Shown here one piece after another: positions 33,478 through 43,900 of a stretch of DNA of 64,000 nt. The notes under the pieces were generated by a model that did not search any database, was not told the origin of the DNA, and saw only the letters and a list, made by a program, of their open reading frames with translations. A program made the position numbers and the translations under genes. How positions within the stretch are numbered: position 1 is the first letter of the stretch; every line of letters starts with the position of its first letter. Source of the DNA: Psychroflexus halocasei (lineage in GTDB: Bacteria; Bacteroidota; Bacteroidia; Flavobacteriales; Flavobacteriaceae); NCBI RefSeq assembly GCF_900107595.1, contig NZ_FNQF01000001.1, forward strand, positions 124,001 to 188,000. Direction: 5' to 3'.

Positions 33478-33640
33478 CAAACCTTTATAAAAAGGCTTAA
33501 ATCAAAGCTTTTTCTGGTTTCAAAAAACTTTAATTCTTTAAAATAAATCTCAAAAACATATTTTAAGATTCTCAAAATTCAGTTTCTAAATGGAGATGCA
33601 AATATAATGTATTTCAAACAGCTTTTAAAACACAAAAAAA

Positions 33641-33661
33641 TCGCTTGAACAATACAAGCGA
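33641..33661 (-). terminator. Terminator of the small secreted-protein gene
   Basis: TCGCTTG (33641-33647) and CAAGCGA (33655-33661) form a 7-bp stem with a 7-base loop, followed on the minus strand by a run of seven T. It lies 27 bases after the stop codon at 33689. Confidence 0.8.
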
Positions 33662-33688
33662 CTTTTAAAATTCAATAAATATTATTGA

Positions 33689-34042
33689 TTACTGATTCAA
33701 TTCTTTATAAAAAAGCATGAAATCAGCATAACGTTCTGGCGTCAAAATAGCCTTGATTTCTTTTTTAAAATCACCATAAACACGTTTCTTTTGGTTCTTT
33801 AAGCCTTTAACTGTGTTTGGATCTGAATTTTCAACTTTTGCTTTTCCGGTATGGAATTTAGCAATTGATCTTTGAAGCTCCTCTGTTTGAACATCAGTTA
33901 AATCCATTTTTTGACTGATTTTCTCAGCTTGAACAGTTGCTTCTTTCTGTAAAGCCTGCTTATTAATGTCTTGTGCTTGCGCCGTTATAGATAAAGTAAA
34001 AACAGCTACAAGTGTTAATGCAAGTTTGAATATAGATTTCAT
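33689..34042 (-). CDS. Small exported helical protein of unknown function
   Basis: A 117-residue protein with a signal peptide (MKSIFKLALTLVAVFTLSITAQAQ). The mature part is mainly helical and charged (LQKEATVQAEKISQKMDLTD, KVENSDPNTVKGLKNQKKRV, AILTPERYADFMLFYKELNQ). The LTPEQ-like segment and Lys-rich helices recall small periplasmic helical proteins of the CpxP/Spy or Bacteroidota DUF4890 kind, but that is only a resemblance. It is a single-gene unit with its own terminator, 59 bases after cysN on the same strand direction. Confidence 0.75.
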   Translation of the reverse strand: MKSIFKLALTLVAVFTLSITAQAQDINKQALQKEATVQAEKISQKMDLTDVQTEELQRSIAKFHTGKAKVENSDPNTVKGLKNQKKRVYGDFKKEIKAILTPERYADFMLFYKELNQ

Positions 34043-34101
34043 TTGTATTAATTTTTGCTAAAAATATAAAAAAATTCCGAATAAGTTAGCCAAATCCAAT
34101 T

Positions 34102-35358
34102 TTAAACAAGCATTCCTGCCGCAACTGTCTCTTTTGTTGCTTCATCTATCAAGGTGATGCTTCCAGTATTTCGGTTATCGCGATAAGAATCTAACATTAA
34201 TCGATGTGTTGTTCTGATTTTCACACGTGCAATGTCATTCATCTTTAATGACTTGTCATCTGTATCACGATCATAAGTATTGATATCAATTTTATAAACA
34301 ACATCTTTAATCATCGCTTTTTGCTCGTTTGACGTGTGTTGAATTGTGTATTTTGTTCTTGGCTTGGCTTGTTCATTATTTAACCAGCAAAGCATCACAT
34401 CAAATTCTTGTAAAAGTTCTGGTTGATTGTTAGTTTTCACAATCATATCACCTCGACTAATATCAATATCATCTTCTAAAGTCATTGAAATTGACATCGG
34501 TGCAAAAGCTTCTCTCACTTCTTTTTCTCCTGCATTGATCGATTTAATTTTCGACGTAAAACCAGAAGGTAAAACCGTAATTTCATCACCAACTCTATAA
34601 ATTCCGCTTGCGATGCGACCTGCATAACCTCGGTAATCAATAAAGCCTTCGCGCTGTGGTCTTAAAACAGTTTGCACAGCAAATCGCGCATCTATTTTAT
34701 TTGTATCGCTACTGATATGCATATTTTCAAGCTCACTTAGCATAGGCGAACCCTGAAACCAAGGCATATTTTCAGAACGATTAACGACATTATCACCTAA
34801 TAATGCGCTGATCGGAATAAAACGAATATCCTTAATTAATAATTTTGATGAGAAAGCCTCAAATTGTTGTCTAATGTCATTGAAAACTTCTTCTTTAAAA
34901 TCGACTAAGTCCATTTTATTAACACACACAATAATATGCGGAATGTTAAGAAGTGATGCAATAAATGCATGACGTTTGGTTTGCTCAATCACACCATGTC
35001 GCGCATCAATCAATATCACTGCTGCATTGGCTGTTGAAGCTCCAGTGACCATATTTCGCGTGTACTGAATATGTCCTGGCGTATCGGCGATGATAAATTT
35101 ACGCTTTGGTGTTGTAAAGTAGCGATAAGCAACATCAATCGTAATACCTTGCTCACGTTCATCTTTCAGGCCATCTGTAAAAAGCGCCAAGTCAACGCCA
35201 TCAATACCTTTTTGTTTACTTGTATTTTCTATTGAAGCGAGTTGATCTTCAAAAATTGACTTTGAATCGTATAATAAACGGCCGATCAATGTACTTTTAC
35301 CGTCATCAACACTACCTGCTGTTGTAAATCTTAAAAGTTGATTTTTATCTATTTCCAT
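34102..35358 (-). CDS. cysN: Sulfate adenylyltransferase large subunit (GTPase) CysN
   Basis: A 418-residue EF-Tu-like GTPase that drives APS formation by CysD. The P-loop is FTTAGSVDDGKSTLIGRLLY, G3 is DTPGHIQYTRNM and G4 is CVNKMDLVDF. Domains 2 and 3 follow. It lacks a fused APS kinase domain, which is instead encoded separately as cysC in the same operon. It is the last gene of cysQ-cysC-cysD-cysN, 80 bases after cysD. Confidence 0.96.
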   Translation of the reverse strand: MEIDKNQLLRFTTAGSVDDGKSTLIGRLLYDSKSIFEDQLASIENTSKQKGIDGVDLALFTDGLKDEREQGITIDVAYRYFTTPKRKFIIADTPGHIQYTRNMVTGASTANAAVILIDARHGVIEQTKRHAFIASLLNIPHIIVCVNKMDLVDFKEEVFNDIRQQFEAFSSKLLIKDIRFIPISALLGDNVVNRSENMPWFQGSPMLSELENMHISSDTNKIDARFAVQTVLRPQREGFIDYRGYAGRIASGIYRVGDEITVLPSGFTSKIKSINAGEKEVREAFAPMSISMTLEDDIDISRGDMIVKTNNQPELLQEFDVMLCWLNNEQAKPRTKYTIQHTSNEQKAMIKDVVYKIDINTYDRDTDDKSLKMNDIARVKIRTTHRLMLDSYRDNRNTGSITLIDEATKETVAAGMLV

Positions 35359-35438
35359 TTTGTTTCGTCTTTGTAACTGCGACAGATTACACTGTCATCT
35401 ATTAATTATTTATGAAAATTTCTTGAGCATATTAACTC

Positions 35439-36344
35439 TTAGAAATAACCTTCTTTTTTACGATCTTCCATCGCCGTTTCTGATCGTTTATCATCACTTC
35501 TGTTTCCGCGTTCAGTTTCTCTCATGGTCGAAACTTCTTCAACAATTTTCTCCATGGTATCTGCATCAGATTCAATTCCGCCAGTAATTGTGATATCACC
35601 TAAAGTTCTGAAACGAATTTTTTTCTTAACAATTTCTTCGTTTGGTTCTAATTTTAAAAATTCAGAATTTGGAATCCAAGAGTCATTTCTCCTCACCACT
35701 TCTCGTTCGTGCGCTAAATAAAGTGAAGGAATTTCGATACCTTCTTTTGTGAGATAATTCCAAACATCCATTTCTGTCCAGTTTGAAATTGGGAAAGCCC
35801 TGAAATGTTCACCTTCAAAATGTTTTCCGTTCAGAAGATTCCATAGTTCTGGGCGTTGGTTTTTGGGATCCCATTGGCCAAAATCATCACGGTGAGAGAA
35901 AAAACGTTCTTTAGCTCTTGCTTTTTCTTCATCACGTCGACCTCCTCCGATTGCACAATCAATTTTGTGTTCTTCAATTGTATCTAAAAGTGTTGTAATC
36001 TGCAAAGCGTTTCGCGTTGCATTTTTACCTTTTTCTTCAGCCACACGGCCTTTATCAATTGATTCTTGTACAGAACCAACAATCAATCTTACACCAAGTT
36101 TTTCGACTAAATCATCTCTAAATTTTATGGCTTCAGGAAAGTTATGACCTGTGTCAACATGCATTAAGGCAAATGGAATTTTTGCTGGATGAAAAGCTTT
36201 TTTAGCCAAATGTGTGACCAAAATCGAATCTTTTCCGCCTGAAAATAAAATCACAGGATTTTGAAATTGTGCCCAAACCTCTCTTAAAATATAGATAGCT
36301 TCAGACTCTAATTCTTCTAAATAATTTAAATAATATGAGCTCAT
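35439..36344 (-). CDS. cysD: Sulfate adenylyltransferase small subunit CysD
   Basis: A 301-residue PP-loop ATP pyrophosphatase-like enzyme making adenosine 5'-phosphosulfate from ATP and sulfate. Signature PP-loop is VILFSGGKDSILVTHLAKKA, followed by LMHVDTGHNFPEAIKFRD and the IGGGRRDEEKARAKERFFS motif. The C-terminus RGNRSDDKRSETAMEDRKKE is typical of CysD. It lies 11 bases after cysC. Confidence 0.97.
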   Translation of the reverse strand: MSSYYLNYLEELESEAIYILREVWAQFQNPVILFSGGKDSILVTHLAKKAFHPAKIPFALMHVDTGHNFPEAIKFRDDLVEKLGVRLIVGSVQESIDKGRVAEEKGKNATRNALQITTLLDTIEEHKIDCAIGGGRRDEEKARAKERFFSHRDDFGQWDPKNQRPELWNLLNGKHFEGEHFRAFPISNWTEMDVWNYLTKEGIEIPSLYLAHEREVVRRNDSWIPNSEFLKLEPNEEIVKKKIRFRTLGDITITGGIESDADTMEKIVEEVSTMRETERGNRSDDKRSETAMEDRKKEGYF

Positions 36345-36355
36345 AATAATTGTTT

Positions 36356-36943
36356 CTAGATGAGAGTGTTGATATGGTTTAAGATTTCTTCAACCGCTTG
36401 ATCAACAGTTTTTTCTTCAGTTTTAATATGTATATCAGGATTTTTTGGTGCATCATAAGGTGCTTCAATTCCTGTAAAATTTTTGATTTCTCCGGCTCTT
36501 GCTTTTTTATAAAGGCCTTTAACATCACGGCGTTCACATTCTTCAAGACTTGTGTCAACGAAAACTTCGATAAAATCTTTTTCACCGATAATATTTTTCA
36601 CAAGATCTCTATCTTTATAAGTTGGTGAAACAAATGCAGCAACAGTGATGTTTCCTGCATCGACAAAAAGCTTGGCAACCTCAGCAATGCGCCTCAGGTT
36701 TTCGTAACGATCTGCTTTAGTAAAACCTAAACCTTTGTTGATTCCGCTTCTGATATTATCGCCATCAAGACTGTAAACTTGTTTGTTTTTTTCAAATAAA
36801 GCAGCTTCAACTTTATTAGCAATTGTTGATTTTCCTGATCCCGATAAACCTGTAAACCACAACACAAATGATTTGTGCTGATTTCTGTTATTGCGTTTTT
36901 CGCGGGTTAAATCGTAATGATGTATTGTGATATTTTCACTCAT
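36356..36943 (-). CDS. cysC: Adenylyl-sulfate (APS) kinase CysC
   Basis: A 195-residue APS kinase making PAPS. P-loop GLSGSGKSTIANKVE (about residues 32-46), LDGDNIRSGINKGLGF and the lid segment VSPTYKDRDLVKNIIGE are all present, with FTGIEAPYDAPKNPDI near the end. It overlaps the cysQ stop by four bases. PAPS may serve sulfate assimilation or sulfation of sugars; no PAPS reductase is in the window. Confidence 0.97.
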   Translation of the reverse strand: MSENITIHHYDLTREKRNNRNQHKSFVLWFTGLSGSGKSTIANKVEAALFEKNKQVYSLDGDNIRSGINKGLGFTKADRYENLRRIAEVAKLFVDAGNITVAAFVSPTYKDRDLVKNIIGEKDFIEVFVDTSLEECERRDVKGLYKKARAGEIKNFTGIEAPYDAPKNPDIHIKTEEKTVDQAVEEILNHINTLI

Positions 36944-37737
36944 GATAAAGCGCTGACATGAAAGTATGAATTCAATAAATTTTCTCTATTATATAGCATT
37001 TCTTGATCAGTATCAAGATCGATGACTGATAAACCGACAGCTTTGCAAATTGCTTGCCCAGCAGCTGTGTCCCACTCCATTGTTGGTGCGTAACGTGGAT
37101 AAACATCGGCTTTACCTTCAGCAACTAAACAAAATTTTAAAGAACTTCCTTTTGAAACGATTTCGACATCTTTATTGTAAGTCGATTTTAATTTCTCTAT
37201 AAAATCTGTCGTATCTTGATTCATATGTGAGCGACTCCCAACAACTTCAATTTTATCTGAAGCCTTTTTAGGCGAAAGTTTTTCAATCGAACTCAAGACT
37301 TCATCTAAATTATAAACCCCAGGAACCTCAACTTTAAAAGCAGAATTATTTTCAACATCACCAACATAAAGTTCACGTTTAGCAGGAACGTAAATGACAC
37401 CAAAAACAGTTTTTTGCTCTTTAATTAAAGCGATATTGACAGTAAACTCACCATTCTTTTTGATAAATTCTTTTGTGCCATCTAAAGGATCAACGATCCA
37501 ACAAGCTTTCCATTTTTTTCTTTCTTCATAATCAATTGCCTTGTTTTCTTCACTGATAATCGGATATTCAGTTTGCTCCAAAAAATCCATGATCACCGTA
37601 TTTGCACGTTGGTCTGCGATTGTTAAGGGAGAATTATCATCCTTCTTTTCGACGATAATTTCATCTTGATAAACTTGCATAATCTTCTCGCCTGCTTCAA
37701 TTGAAGCCCTAATAGCCAGCTCTTTATGATGTTCCAT
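36940..37737 (-). CDS. cysQ: 3'(2'),5'-bisphosphate nucleotidase CysQ
   Basis: A 265-residue inositol-monophosphatase-fold enzyme that removes 3'-phosphate from PAP. Motif 1 is WIVDPLDGTKEFIKKNGEFT and motif 2 is PTMEWDTAAGQAICKAVG. SEENKAIDYEERK carries the first metal Glu. It is the first gene of the operon and overlaps cysC, so PAPS formation and PAP removal are coordinately expressed. Confidence 0.96.
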   Translation of the reverse strand: MEHHKELAIRASIEAGEKIMQVYQDEIIVEKKDDNSPLTIADQRANTVIMDFLEQTEYPIISEENKAIDYEERKKWKACWIVDPLDGTKEFIKKNGEFTVNIALIKEQKTVFGVIYVPAKRELYVGDVENNSAFKVEVPGVYNLDEVLSSIEKLSPKKASDKIEVVGSRSHMNQDTTDFIEKLKSTYNKDVEIVSKGSSLKFCLVAEGKADVYPRYAPTMEWDTAAGQAICKAVGLSVIDLDTDQEMLYNRENLLNSYFHVSALS

Positions 37738-37763
37738 TGATTGGTTTTGTTTTTATGAATTGA

Positions 37764-37771
37764 CAAAAGTA
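37764..37771 (-). promoter_or_regulatory. Possible -7 element for the cysQCDN operon
   Basis: The minus strand reads TACTTTTG, an exact TAnnTTTG match, 27 bases before the cysQ ATG at 37737. No good -33 element at 19-22 bases, so this is a partial match only. Confidence 0.4.
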
Positions 37772-37928
37772 TGTAATTTCTATTGAATTAGTAGACTATT
37801 CAAAATAAAGTCTTTTAGAAATCTATTTTTTATGGCTGATCACTTAAAAAAACTCATTAACAGAGAATGAAAAATAATTCAATTTTCTTATGAAAAACAT
37901 CTACATTTACACTAAAATCATTTCGTAA

Positions 37929-40571
37929 ATGTGGTACTCACAATCGGCTAAGGACGTCCTTCAAAAATTAAAAACTGATGTTCAACAAGGTTTGTCTCCT
38001 GAAGAAGTTGAGAAAAGGCTTGAGAAGTATGGCCTTAATAAATGGCGCGAACAGAAAAGCAGGAGCATCTTAACCATGCTGAAAGATCAGCTCAATGATG
38101 CGCTTATTTTTGTTTTGTTAGGCGCTGTTCTTATCACATCGTTTATGGGTGAATATGTTGATGCGATCATCATCATGCTTGTTATTTTTATCAATGCAAG
38201 TTTAGGGATCATCCAAGAGATAAAAGCCGGGAAAGCAATTGAAGATTTACACAAATTGGCTTCTCCAAAAGCTTTGGTCCGCAGAAACGGAAAAGTTAGT
38301 GAGGTTAATACAGATCAATTAGTTCCTGGTGATATAGTGATTTTGGAAACTGGCCGATTGATTCCTGCTGATTTAAGATTAATCGAATCAATAAATCTAC
38401 AAGTAGAAGAATCAGCATTGACAGGTGAATCTGTTTCTGCCAATAAAAAAGCAGATGAAATATTTAAGGATGAAAACATCCCGCTTGGTGATCAACAAAA
38501 CATGGTTTTTATGTCAACCTTAGTCACTTATGGTCGCGGAGTTGGCGTCGTGGTTTCTACAGGTGAAGATACAGAAGTTGGAAAAATTGCAGAAGAAATT
38601 AATACGGATGAAGCTAAAACACCTTTAGAAAAAAGATTAGACGAACTTGGTAAAGTACTTGGAAAAATAGCTGTTGCAGTTTGTGTTCTTATTTTCATTA
38701 TCGGTTATTTTCAGGGAAGAGATTTAGCAGAATTATTTCTCACCGCAGTTTCTCTTGCTGTCGCTTCAATTCCTGAAGGCCTTGCAGCTATTGTCGCTGT
38801 TGTTTTATCGGTTGGTGTGACCAAAATGTCCAAACAAAATGCAATTATTAAGCGTTTACCTGCCGTTGAAACTTTAGGCTCTGTCAATATCATTTGCAGT
38901 GATAAAACAGGAACATTGACGCAAAATAAAATGACAGTCACCTCCTATTTTACATTATCTCATAACATTCAAGAAGTTGATCAGAAAAAAAATGATGAGC
39001 ATTCAAAGCTTTTAGCTAAAGCAATGTTTTTATGCTCTGACGCAACTTTAGAAGGAGATAAAAGCTCAGGCGACCCAACAGAAATTGCTTTACTCAGTTT
39101 CGCTGATGACTTAAATTTAAATCGTATCGAAATTAGCGAGCAATCAAAACGCCTTGATGAGCTACCGTTTGATTCTGATCGAAAAATGATGTCGGTTGTC
39201 GTTGAGAATAATGATCAAAAACGCATTTACACTAAAGGTGCTATTGATCGACTTTTACCAAAATGTACGCATGTACTTATTGATAATCAAGTTTTAGAAA
39301 TAAATGAGCAACACAAATCTGAAATAGAAGAAAGCATTCATCAACTTTCATCACAAGCATTAAGAACACTAGCATCTGCATACAAGGATATATCAGAGAT
39401 TCCATCAAAAGATGAATGGGAAGAAAATCTGGTTTTTATTGGACTAGTCGGTATGATTGATCCCCCACGTGAGGAAGTTAAGCCCGCAATTGCTAAAGCA
39501 AAAGCAGCAGGCATCACAACATTGATGATTACTGGCGATCATGCTGAAACTGCTTTTGCTATTGCAAAAGATTTAAAGATTGCTAAAAACATATCCCAAA
39601 CGATTACTGGTCAAGGTTTAGATAAAATTGATTCAGATAAGCTTCAACATCAAATTAAAGACTATCGTGTTTTCGCAAGGGTTTCACCACAACATAAAGT
39701 TGCGATTGTCAAAGCCTTAAAAGCCGAAGGTAATATCGTTTCGATGACGGGTGATGGTGTTAATGATGCGCCATCATTGAGTAATGCAAATATTGGTGTT
39801 GCCATGGGAATTACTGGAACTGATGTTTCAAAAAGTGCATCTGATATGATTTTAACAGATGATAATTTTGCGACAATTGTCACTGCTGTTGAGCAAGGTC
39901 GAAACATCTATAGCAACATTAAAAAGTCAGTTATTTTTCTTTTAACCAGCAATATTGGAGAAGTTGTCACCATGCTTGTCACAATTTTAGCAGGAATGCC
40001 AGCCCCATTAATTGCAACGCAGCTGTTATGGATTAATTTATTAACTGACTCCTTACCGGCTATTGCTTTAGGAATGGATCCAAGCTCTGATGATGTGATG
40101 ACGCATAAACCAAGACCTGCAAACGAAAGCTTCTTTGCTCATAAGCAAGGTTCTCGTGCAATTTTAGGTGGTTCATTGATTGGCTTTTTAACAATTGGCG
40201 CATATTGGTTTGGGTTTTATGAACATGGCTATTCACCTTTTGATGAAAATATACCTGAGGATATTTTAAGTTACGCACGCACAATGGCGTTTATGAGTTT
40301 AATCGCTTCTCAATTATTCTATTCCTTAGCATTTAGACATTATCGAAAATCTATTTTTCAAATCGGTATTTTCTCTAATAAATATTTAACTGGTGCAATT
40401 ATTATTGGTTTTCTTCTTCAGGTACTCGTTTTAGAAATTCCTGTTTTGCAAGAAGCTTTTAAACTTCAGAGTTTAGATGCCGCTGGTTGGGCTATGGCAA
40501 TTGGCTTAGGTTTGGTTCCTTTAATCGTCAATGAAATTATAAAACTATATCATAGATCTCAAAGTCGTTAA
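37929..40571 (+). CDS. Calcium-type P-type ATPase (P2A)
   Basis: An 880-residue cation pump. N-terminal cytoplasmic segment, then the A-domain TGE loop (VEESALTGESVSANKK), the membrane motif VASIPEGLAAIVAVVLSVGV (a PEGL-type P2 pattern), the phosphorylation site ICSDKTGTLTQNKMTVTSYF, the nucleotide domain, and the hinge VSMTGDGVNDAPSLSNANIG. Ten membrane helices are expected, with M5-M6 at NIGEVVTMLVTILAG and LLWINLLTDSLPAIALGMDP. This fits SERCA-type Ca2+ export, though Na+ or other cations are possible. It is followed two bases later by the SMR gene. Confidence 0.93.
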   Translation: MWYSQSAKDVLQKLKTDVQQGLSPEEVEKRLEKYGLNKWREQKSRSILTMLKDQLNDALIFVLLGAVLITSFMGEYVDAIIIMLVIFINASLGIIQEIKAGKAIEDLHKLASPKALVRRNGKVSEVNTDQLVPGDIVILETGRLIPADLRLIESINLQVEESALTGESVSANKKADEIFKDENIPLGDQQNMVFMSTLVTYGRGVGVVVSTGEDTEVGKIAEEINTDEAKTPLEKRLDELGKVLGKIAVAVCVLIFIIGYFQGRDLAELFLTAVSLAVASIPEGLAAIVAVVLSVGVTKMSKQNAIIKRLPAVETLGSVNIICSDKTGTLTQNKMTVTSYFTLSHNIQEVDQKKNDEHSKLLAKAMFLCSDATLEGDKSSGDPTEIALLSFADDLNLNRIEISEQSKRLDELPFDSDRKMMSVVVENNDQKRIYTKGAIDRLLPKCTHVLIDNQVLEINEQHKSEIEESIHQLSSQALRTLASAYKDISEIPSKDEWEENLVFIGLVGMIDPPREEVKPAIAKAKAAGITTLMITGDHAETAFAIAKDLKIAKNISQTITGQGLDKIDSDKLQHQIKDYRVFARVSPQHKVAIVKALKAEGNIVSMTGDGVNDAPSLSNANIGVAMGITGTDVSKSASDMILTDDNFATIVTAVEQGRNIYSNIKKSVIFLLTSNIGEVVTMLVTILAGMPAPLIATQLLWINLLTDSLPAIALGMDPSSDDVMTHKPRPANESFFAHKQGSRAILGGSLIGFLTIGAYWFGFYEHGYSPFDENIPEDILSYARTMAFMSLIASQLFYSLAFRHYRKSIFQIGIFSNKYLTGAIIIGFLLQVLVLEIPVLQEAFKLQSLDAAGWAMAIGLGLVPLIVNEIIKLYHRSQSR

Positions 40572-40573
40572 TT

Positions 40574-40903
40574 ATGAAGTGGATTTTCTTACTTGTTGCA
40601 ATTTTATTTGAAAGCATCGCGACAACAGCTCTAAAATACTCAAATGGTTTTACAGAATGGAAACCAACTGTCATAATGATTATCGGTTATTTATTTTCAT
40701 TTTATTTTTTAGCTTTAACATTAAAAGATATCCCGATGGGAATTGCATATGCAATATGGAGCGCAGTTGGAATTATCTTGATTTCAGGCATTGGATATTT
40801 TAAATTTCAACAAAATCTTGACATTCCTGCCATTATCGGGATTTCCTTAATTGTTATCGGTGTTCTAGTTATTCAAATATTTTCAAAAACTACTGCTGTT
40901 TAA
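40574..40903 (+). CDS. Small multidrug resistance (SMR/EmrE) family transporter
   Basis: A 109-residue protein with four membrane helices. The essential membrane glutamate is at position 13-14 (WIFLLVAILFESIATTALKY). The GIAYAIWSAVGIILISGIGY motif in helix 3 is typical of EmrE-like drug exporters. The 3' end of the gene (bases 40871-40890) is repeated exactly at 51672-51691 beyond the giant gene. It is co-transcribed with the P-type ATPase. Confidence 0.93.
   Translation: MKWIFLLVAILFESIATTALKYSNGFTEWKPTVIMIIGYLFSFYFLALTLKDIPMGIAYAIWSAVGIILISGIGYFKFQQNLDIPAIIGISLIVIGVLVIQIFSKTTAV
40871..40890 (+). repeat. 20-bp direct repeat, left copy (inside the SMR gene end)
   Basis: ATTCAAATATTTTCAAAAAC occurs here and at 51672-51691. 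Outside the exact core the match continues imperfectly through the stop codon: both copies can encode IQIFSKTT-x-V and a stop. The two copies bracket the giant-protein gene. Confidence 0.8.
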
Positions 40904-40930
40904 TTATAAATACTTTGATTTTTAATAATA

Positions 40931-40961
40931 AACAAGGCCCACTTTTAAAGCAGGCCTTGTT
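40931..40961. terminator. Bidirectional terminator between the SMR gene and the giant gene
   Basis: AACAAGGCC (40931-40939) and GGCCTTGTT (40953-40961) form a perfect 9-bp stem. It sits between two convergent genes, 27 bases after one stop codon and 22 from the other. Confidence 0.75.
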
Positions 40962-40983
40962 AATAACAATCTGGCTATATCTT

Positions 40984-43900
40984 TTATTTAATAATAAAGC
41001 GCTTCACAACAATCTCATTCCCTTTTTTGACCTCTATAAAATAAGCTCCATTGCCTAAATTTGGGGGAATTATATGAAGTTTTCCATTTGAAAATTGCTC
41101 TTGAGAGCTGTAAATCAAGCGTCCCAATAAATCTCTAATTCCGATTTCCACCTGATAATTTTTCATATAAGAGGATGCTAAATAGAAGCCTTCTCCAGGA
41201 CTAGTTGGGTTTGGGTAAAGATCTAACTTATAACTTCCAAAATCATCACCTATTGATAATGTTTCATTTACAAAACGCAGATAGAATCGATTTGAAGAAA
41301 AGCTTTCTGTAACATCAGGATAAACATGATAATTGATAAGATTTTCTCCTTCAATTAATTGCACTTCTTCATCTGTGTAAGAATCTACAAAATAAGCACT
41401 CACTGATTCATAAAAATTCACTTTTTCTATCATCAACGTGTAATCTTCATGATTGTAGTTATTTGTATATAAATCAATCTGATCGCCATCTCCAGGAATC
41501 TGCCTACGCTCAACGCTATAAACATCTCCGTTGTTTACAATACCTATATTCTCAGTAAAATTAAATGGTTTGATAGCATCTTGATTATTCAAGTCATTAT
41601 CATATTCTGAAGCAAATAAAATAACAAAACTATCATGTAATTTATTACCAGAATTATAGTTCTCTGTTGTAAAAAGTTGACCTGTAATTTGCGCATCACT
41701 TACTGTAAAACTCTCGGCTCCAAAAGTGCTATAATGCTGACCTGGCGCTTTATCAGTTTCAGAAAACAAAACAGATGTCGTTCCGTTTGTAGCAGTTGCC
41801 ACTTGCACCGCTTGTCCTGGCTGTAGATATTGGTTAGCTTCTGATCCTGAGCTGTTACTGCCTGTATTCAAATCCACCGTTACATAAGAACCATACGTAC
41901 CTAAAGTTGGATCATAAAAATAAGCATAATTTGAGTTTAAGTTTTGTGAATTGGCTATGACACTATTCAAATCTACTGTACTTTGGTAAGGGTTTGCTAT
42001 CATGTTAAACTCGCCAGCTATATTACTCAAATCTGATGTTTGCATTTTATCACCCGTAAATAATTCTCCTGTCGAGCGTAAAACTGTCGCATCTGCAACT
42101 GGAAAAGTGCTACTTAGGTCTACTGCACGACTACCTCGAACATATATCATGTATCCCTCTCCCGCTGCAATTGTATTTACATCAGTATTCGCTACTGCCG
42201 CAAAAACTTGATTGTCAACATCTAAAGTAAATAATGACGTGTTTCCTGTTAATGTTGCATCAAAACCATTTTCTTGATCAATCATGCTTCCTGTTATATG
42301 CGTTCCAAAACCAGGAATGGGATCATTGGTCGCAAAGTTTGCTCCTTCCTGCCAGTTGTCATGAATAGAAGAGTTTGTCGTTACTGGGCTACTTATCATT
42401 CTGTAAGAACGCTTTGCACTCATATAACGTTCTGCTGTAAACTTTCCTATAATGTTAGAAGTTGAAGGTAATGTCGCTAATTCTCCATTTTTATTTTCAG
42501 AACTTTTGAATATAAAGTTTCCATTATTAATGATGTTTCCATTGACAGTTAATACTTGCTCCACATTTAAAGTAGCTTCAGTATTTACAAATAAATCATT
42601 AAGCTCTATATCACTTGTAAAACTGGCATTTCCTTCCATTATTGTAACATCATCAGAAGCCGTAAAATTAGCATCAGTATTTGGATTAGCTGGCGACCAA
42701 CCATCAACATCATTAAGGTAAACATAGCCATCTTCACCACAAGCATCTAAAACAACACCTGTAGGAATCGTTAGATTACAACTACTATCATCCGTAAAAG
42801 AAATGTTGTAATTTACAGGTCCGGCTGTAAAATCTATATCAAAACTTTGCGGACTTCCGGTAATGGGGTAATCTGTTCCGTTTACGGTAATTGAACCTTG
42901 TGTGGGTTCGTTTTCGTAAGCTACTACCAAATTTGTAGAGTAAACTCCGGTATTAGGATCACATTCTGATCCAATTTCAAAGCTTACTGCTGATAAATTA
43001 CAAGATGGAGGAGAGCAATAAGTGTCTTCATCTATTATTCCTGAGATTACAGCTTGTTTTCCTGAAGCATCTATAACTGTTACGCTATAACTACCTGCTT
43101 GTGCTTCTAAAACTTCATCTGTTGATCCATTACTCCAACTATAAGAATATGGTGCTGTACCATTGCTTGCTTGAGCTGTTAAAGTACCCAAATATTGTCC
43201 TTCACATGCAGGAGTTGAAACTAAGGAAACTGTAAAAATGTTTAATTGGGTAGAAGCAAAATTATCATTATAATCAAATTCTAATTCAGACGTGTTAATA
43301 ATTTCTGCTACAATAGTTGTTGGACTTTGTTGAACATTCCACGGAAAAGAAACCGCTTGATTAGCTCCACTAGCCAAACTAACCGGTTTAGTGGCAATTG
43401 CCAAGGTATCTCCAGCAGTAGAAATGTAGGAAAACAATACATCTGCATCCACATCAATCTCCCCGTTATTTTCGATAACCGTTTCAATGTTTATCGTTTC
43501 TCCAACATTTGGCATTTGATTAGAAACATAAAAATCATCAAAAAACAAGTTTGCAGCTTCTCCAACAATAAATGATCGGGTAGCCTCATTATTATTTCTA
43601 TTAGCATCATTAACTTCTTGATTTGAATCTATTATAGCACGAATAACATGAAGACCTATATCTTCAGATGCATATGAAACTGGTATAGAAATAGTATTAG
43701 TTGTATTTTTGATAAGTCCAGAAACATTTTGCACTACAGCATGTTCTTGATCATCTATTAAAATAGTAAGCTCCATCTCATCATTAATATTAGAATACCC
43801 TATATTCTCGTAAGAAATATCTAAGAATATAGATTCTCCCGGCTCCGGATTAAGCAAAGTAGGGTTGATATATTCTGACAAGATTCGCATGTCTGGCTTA

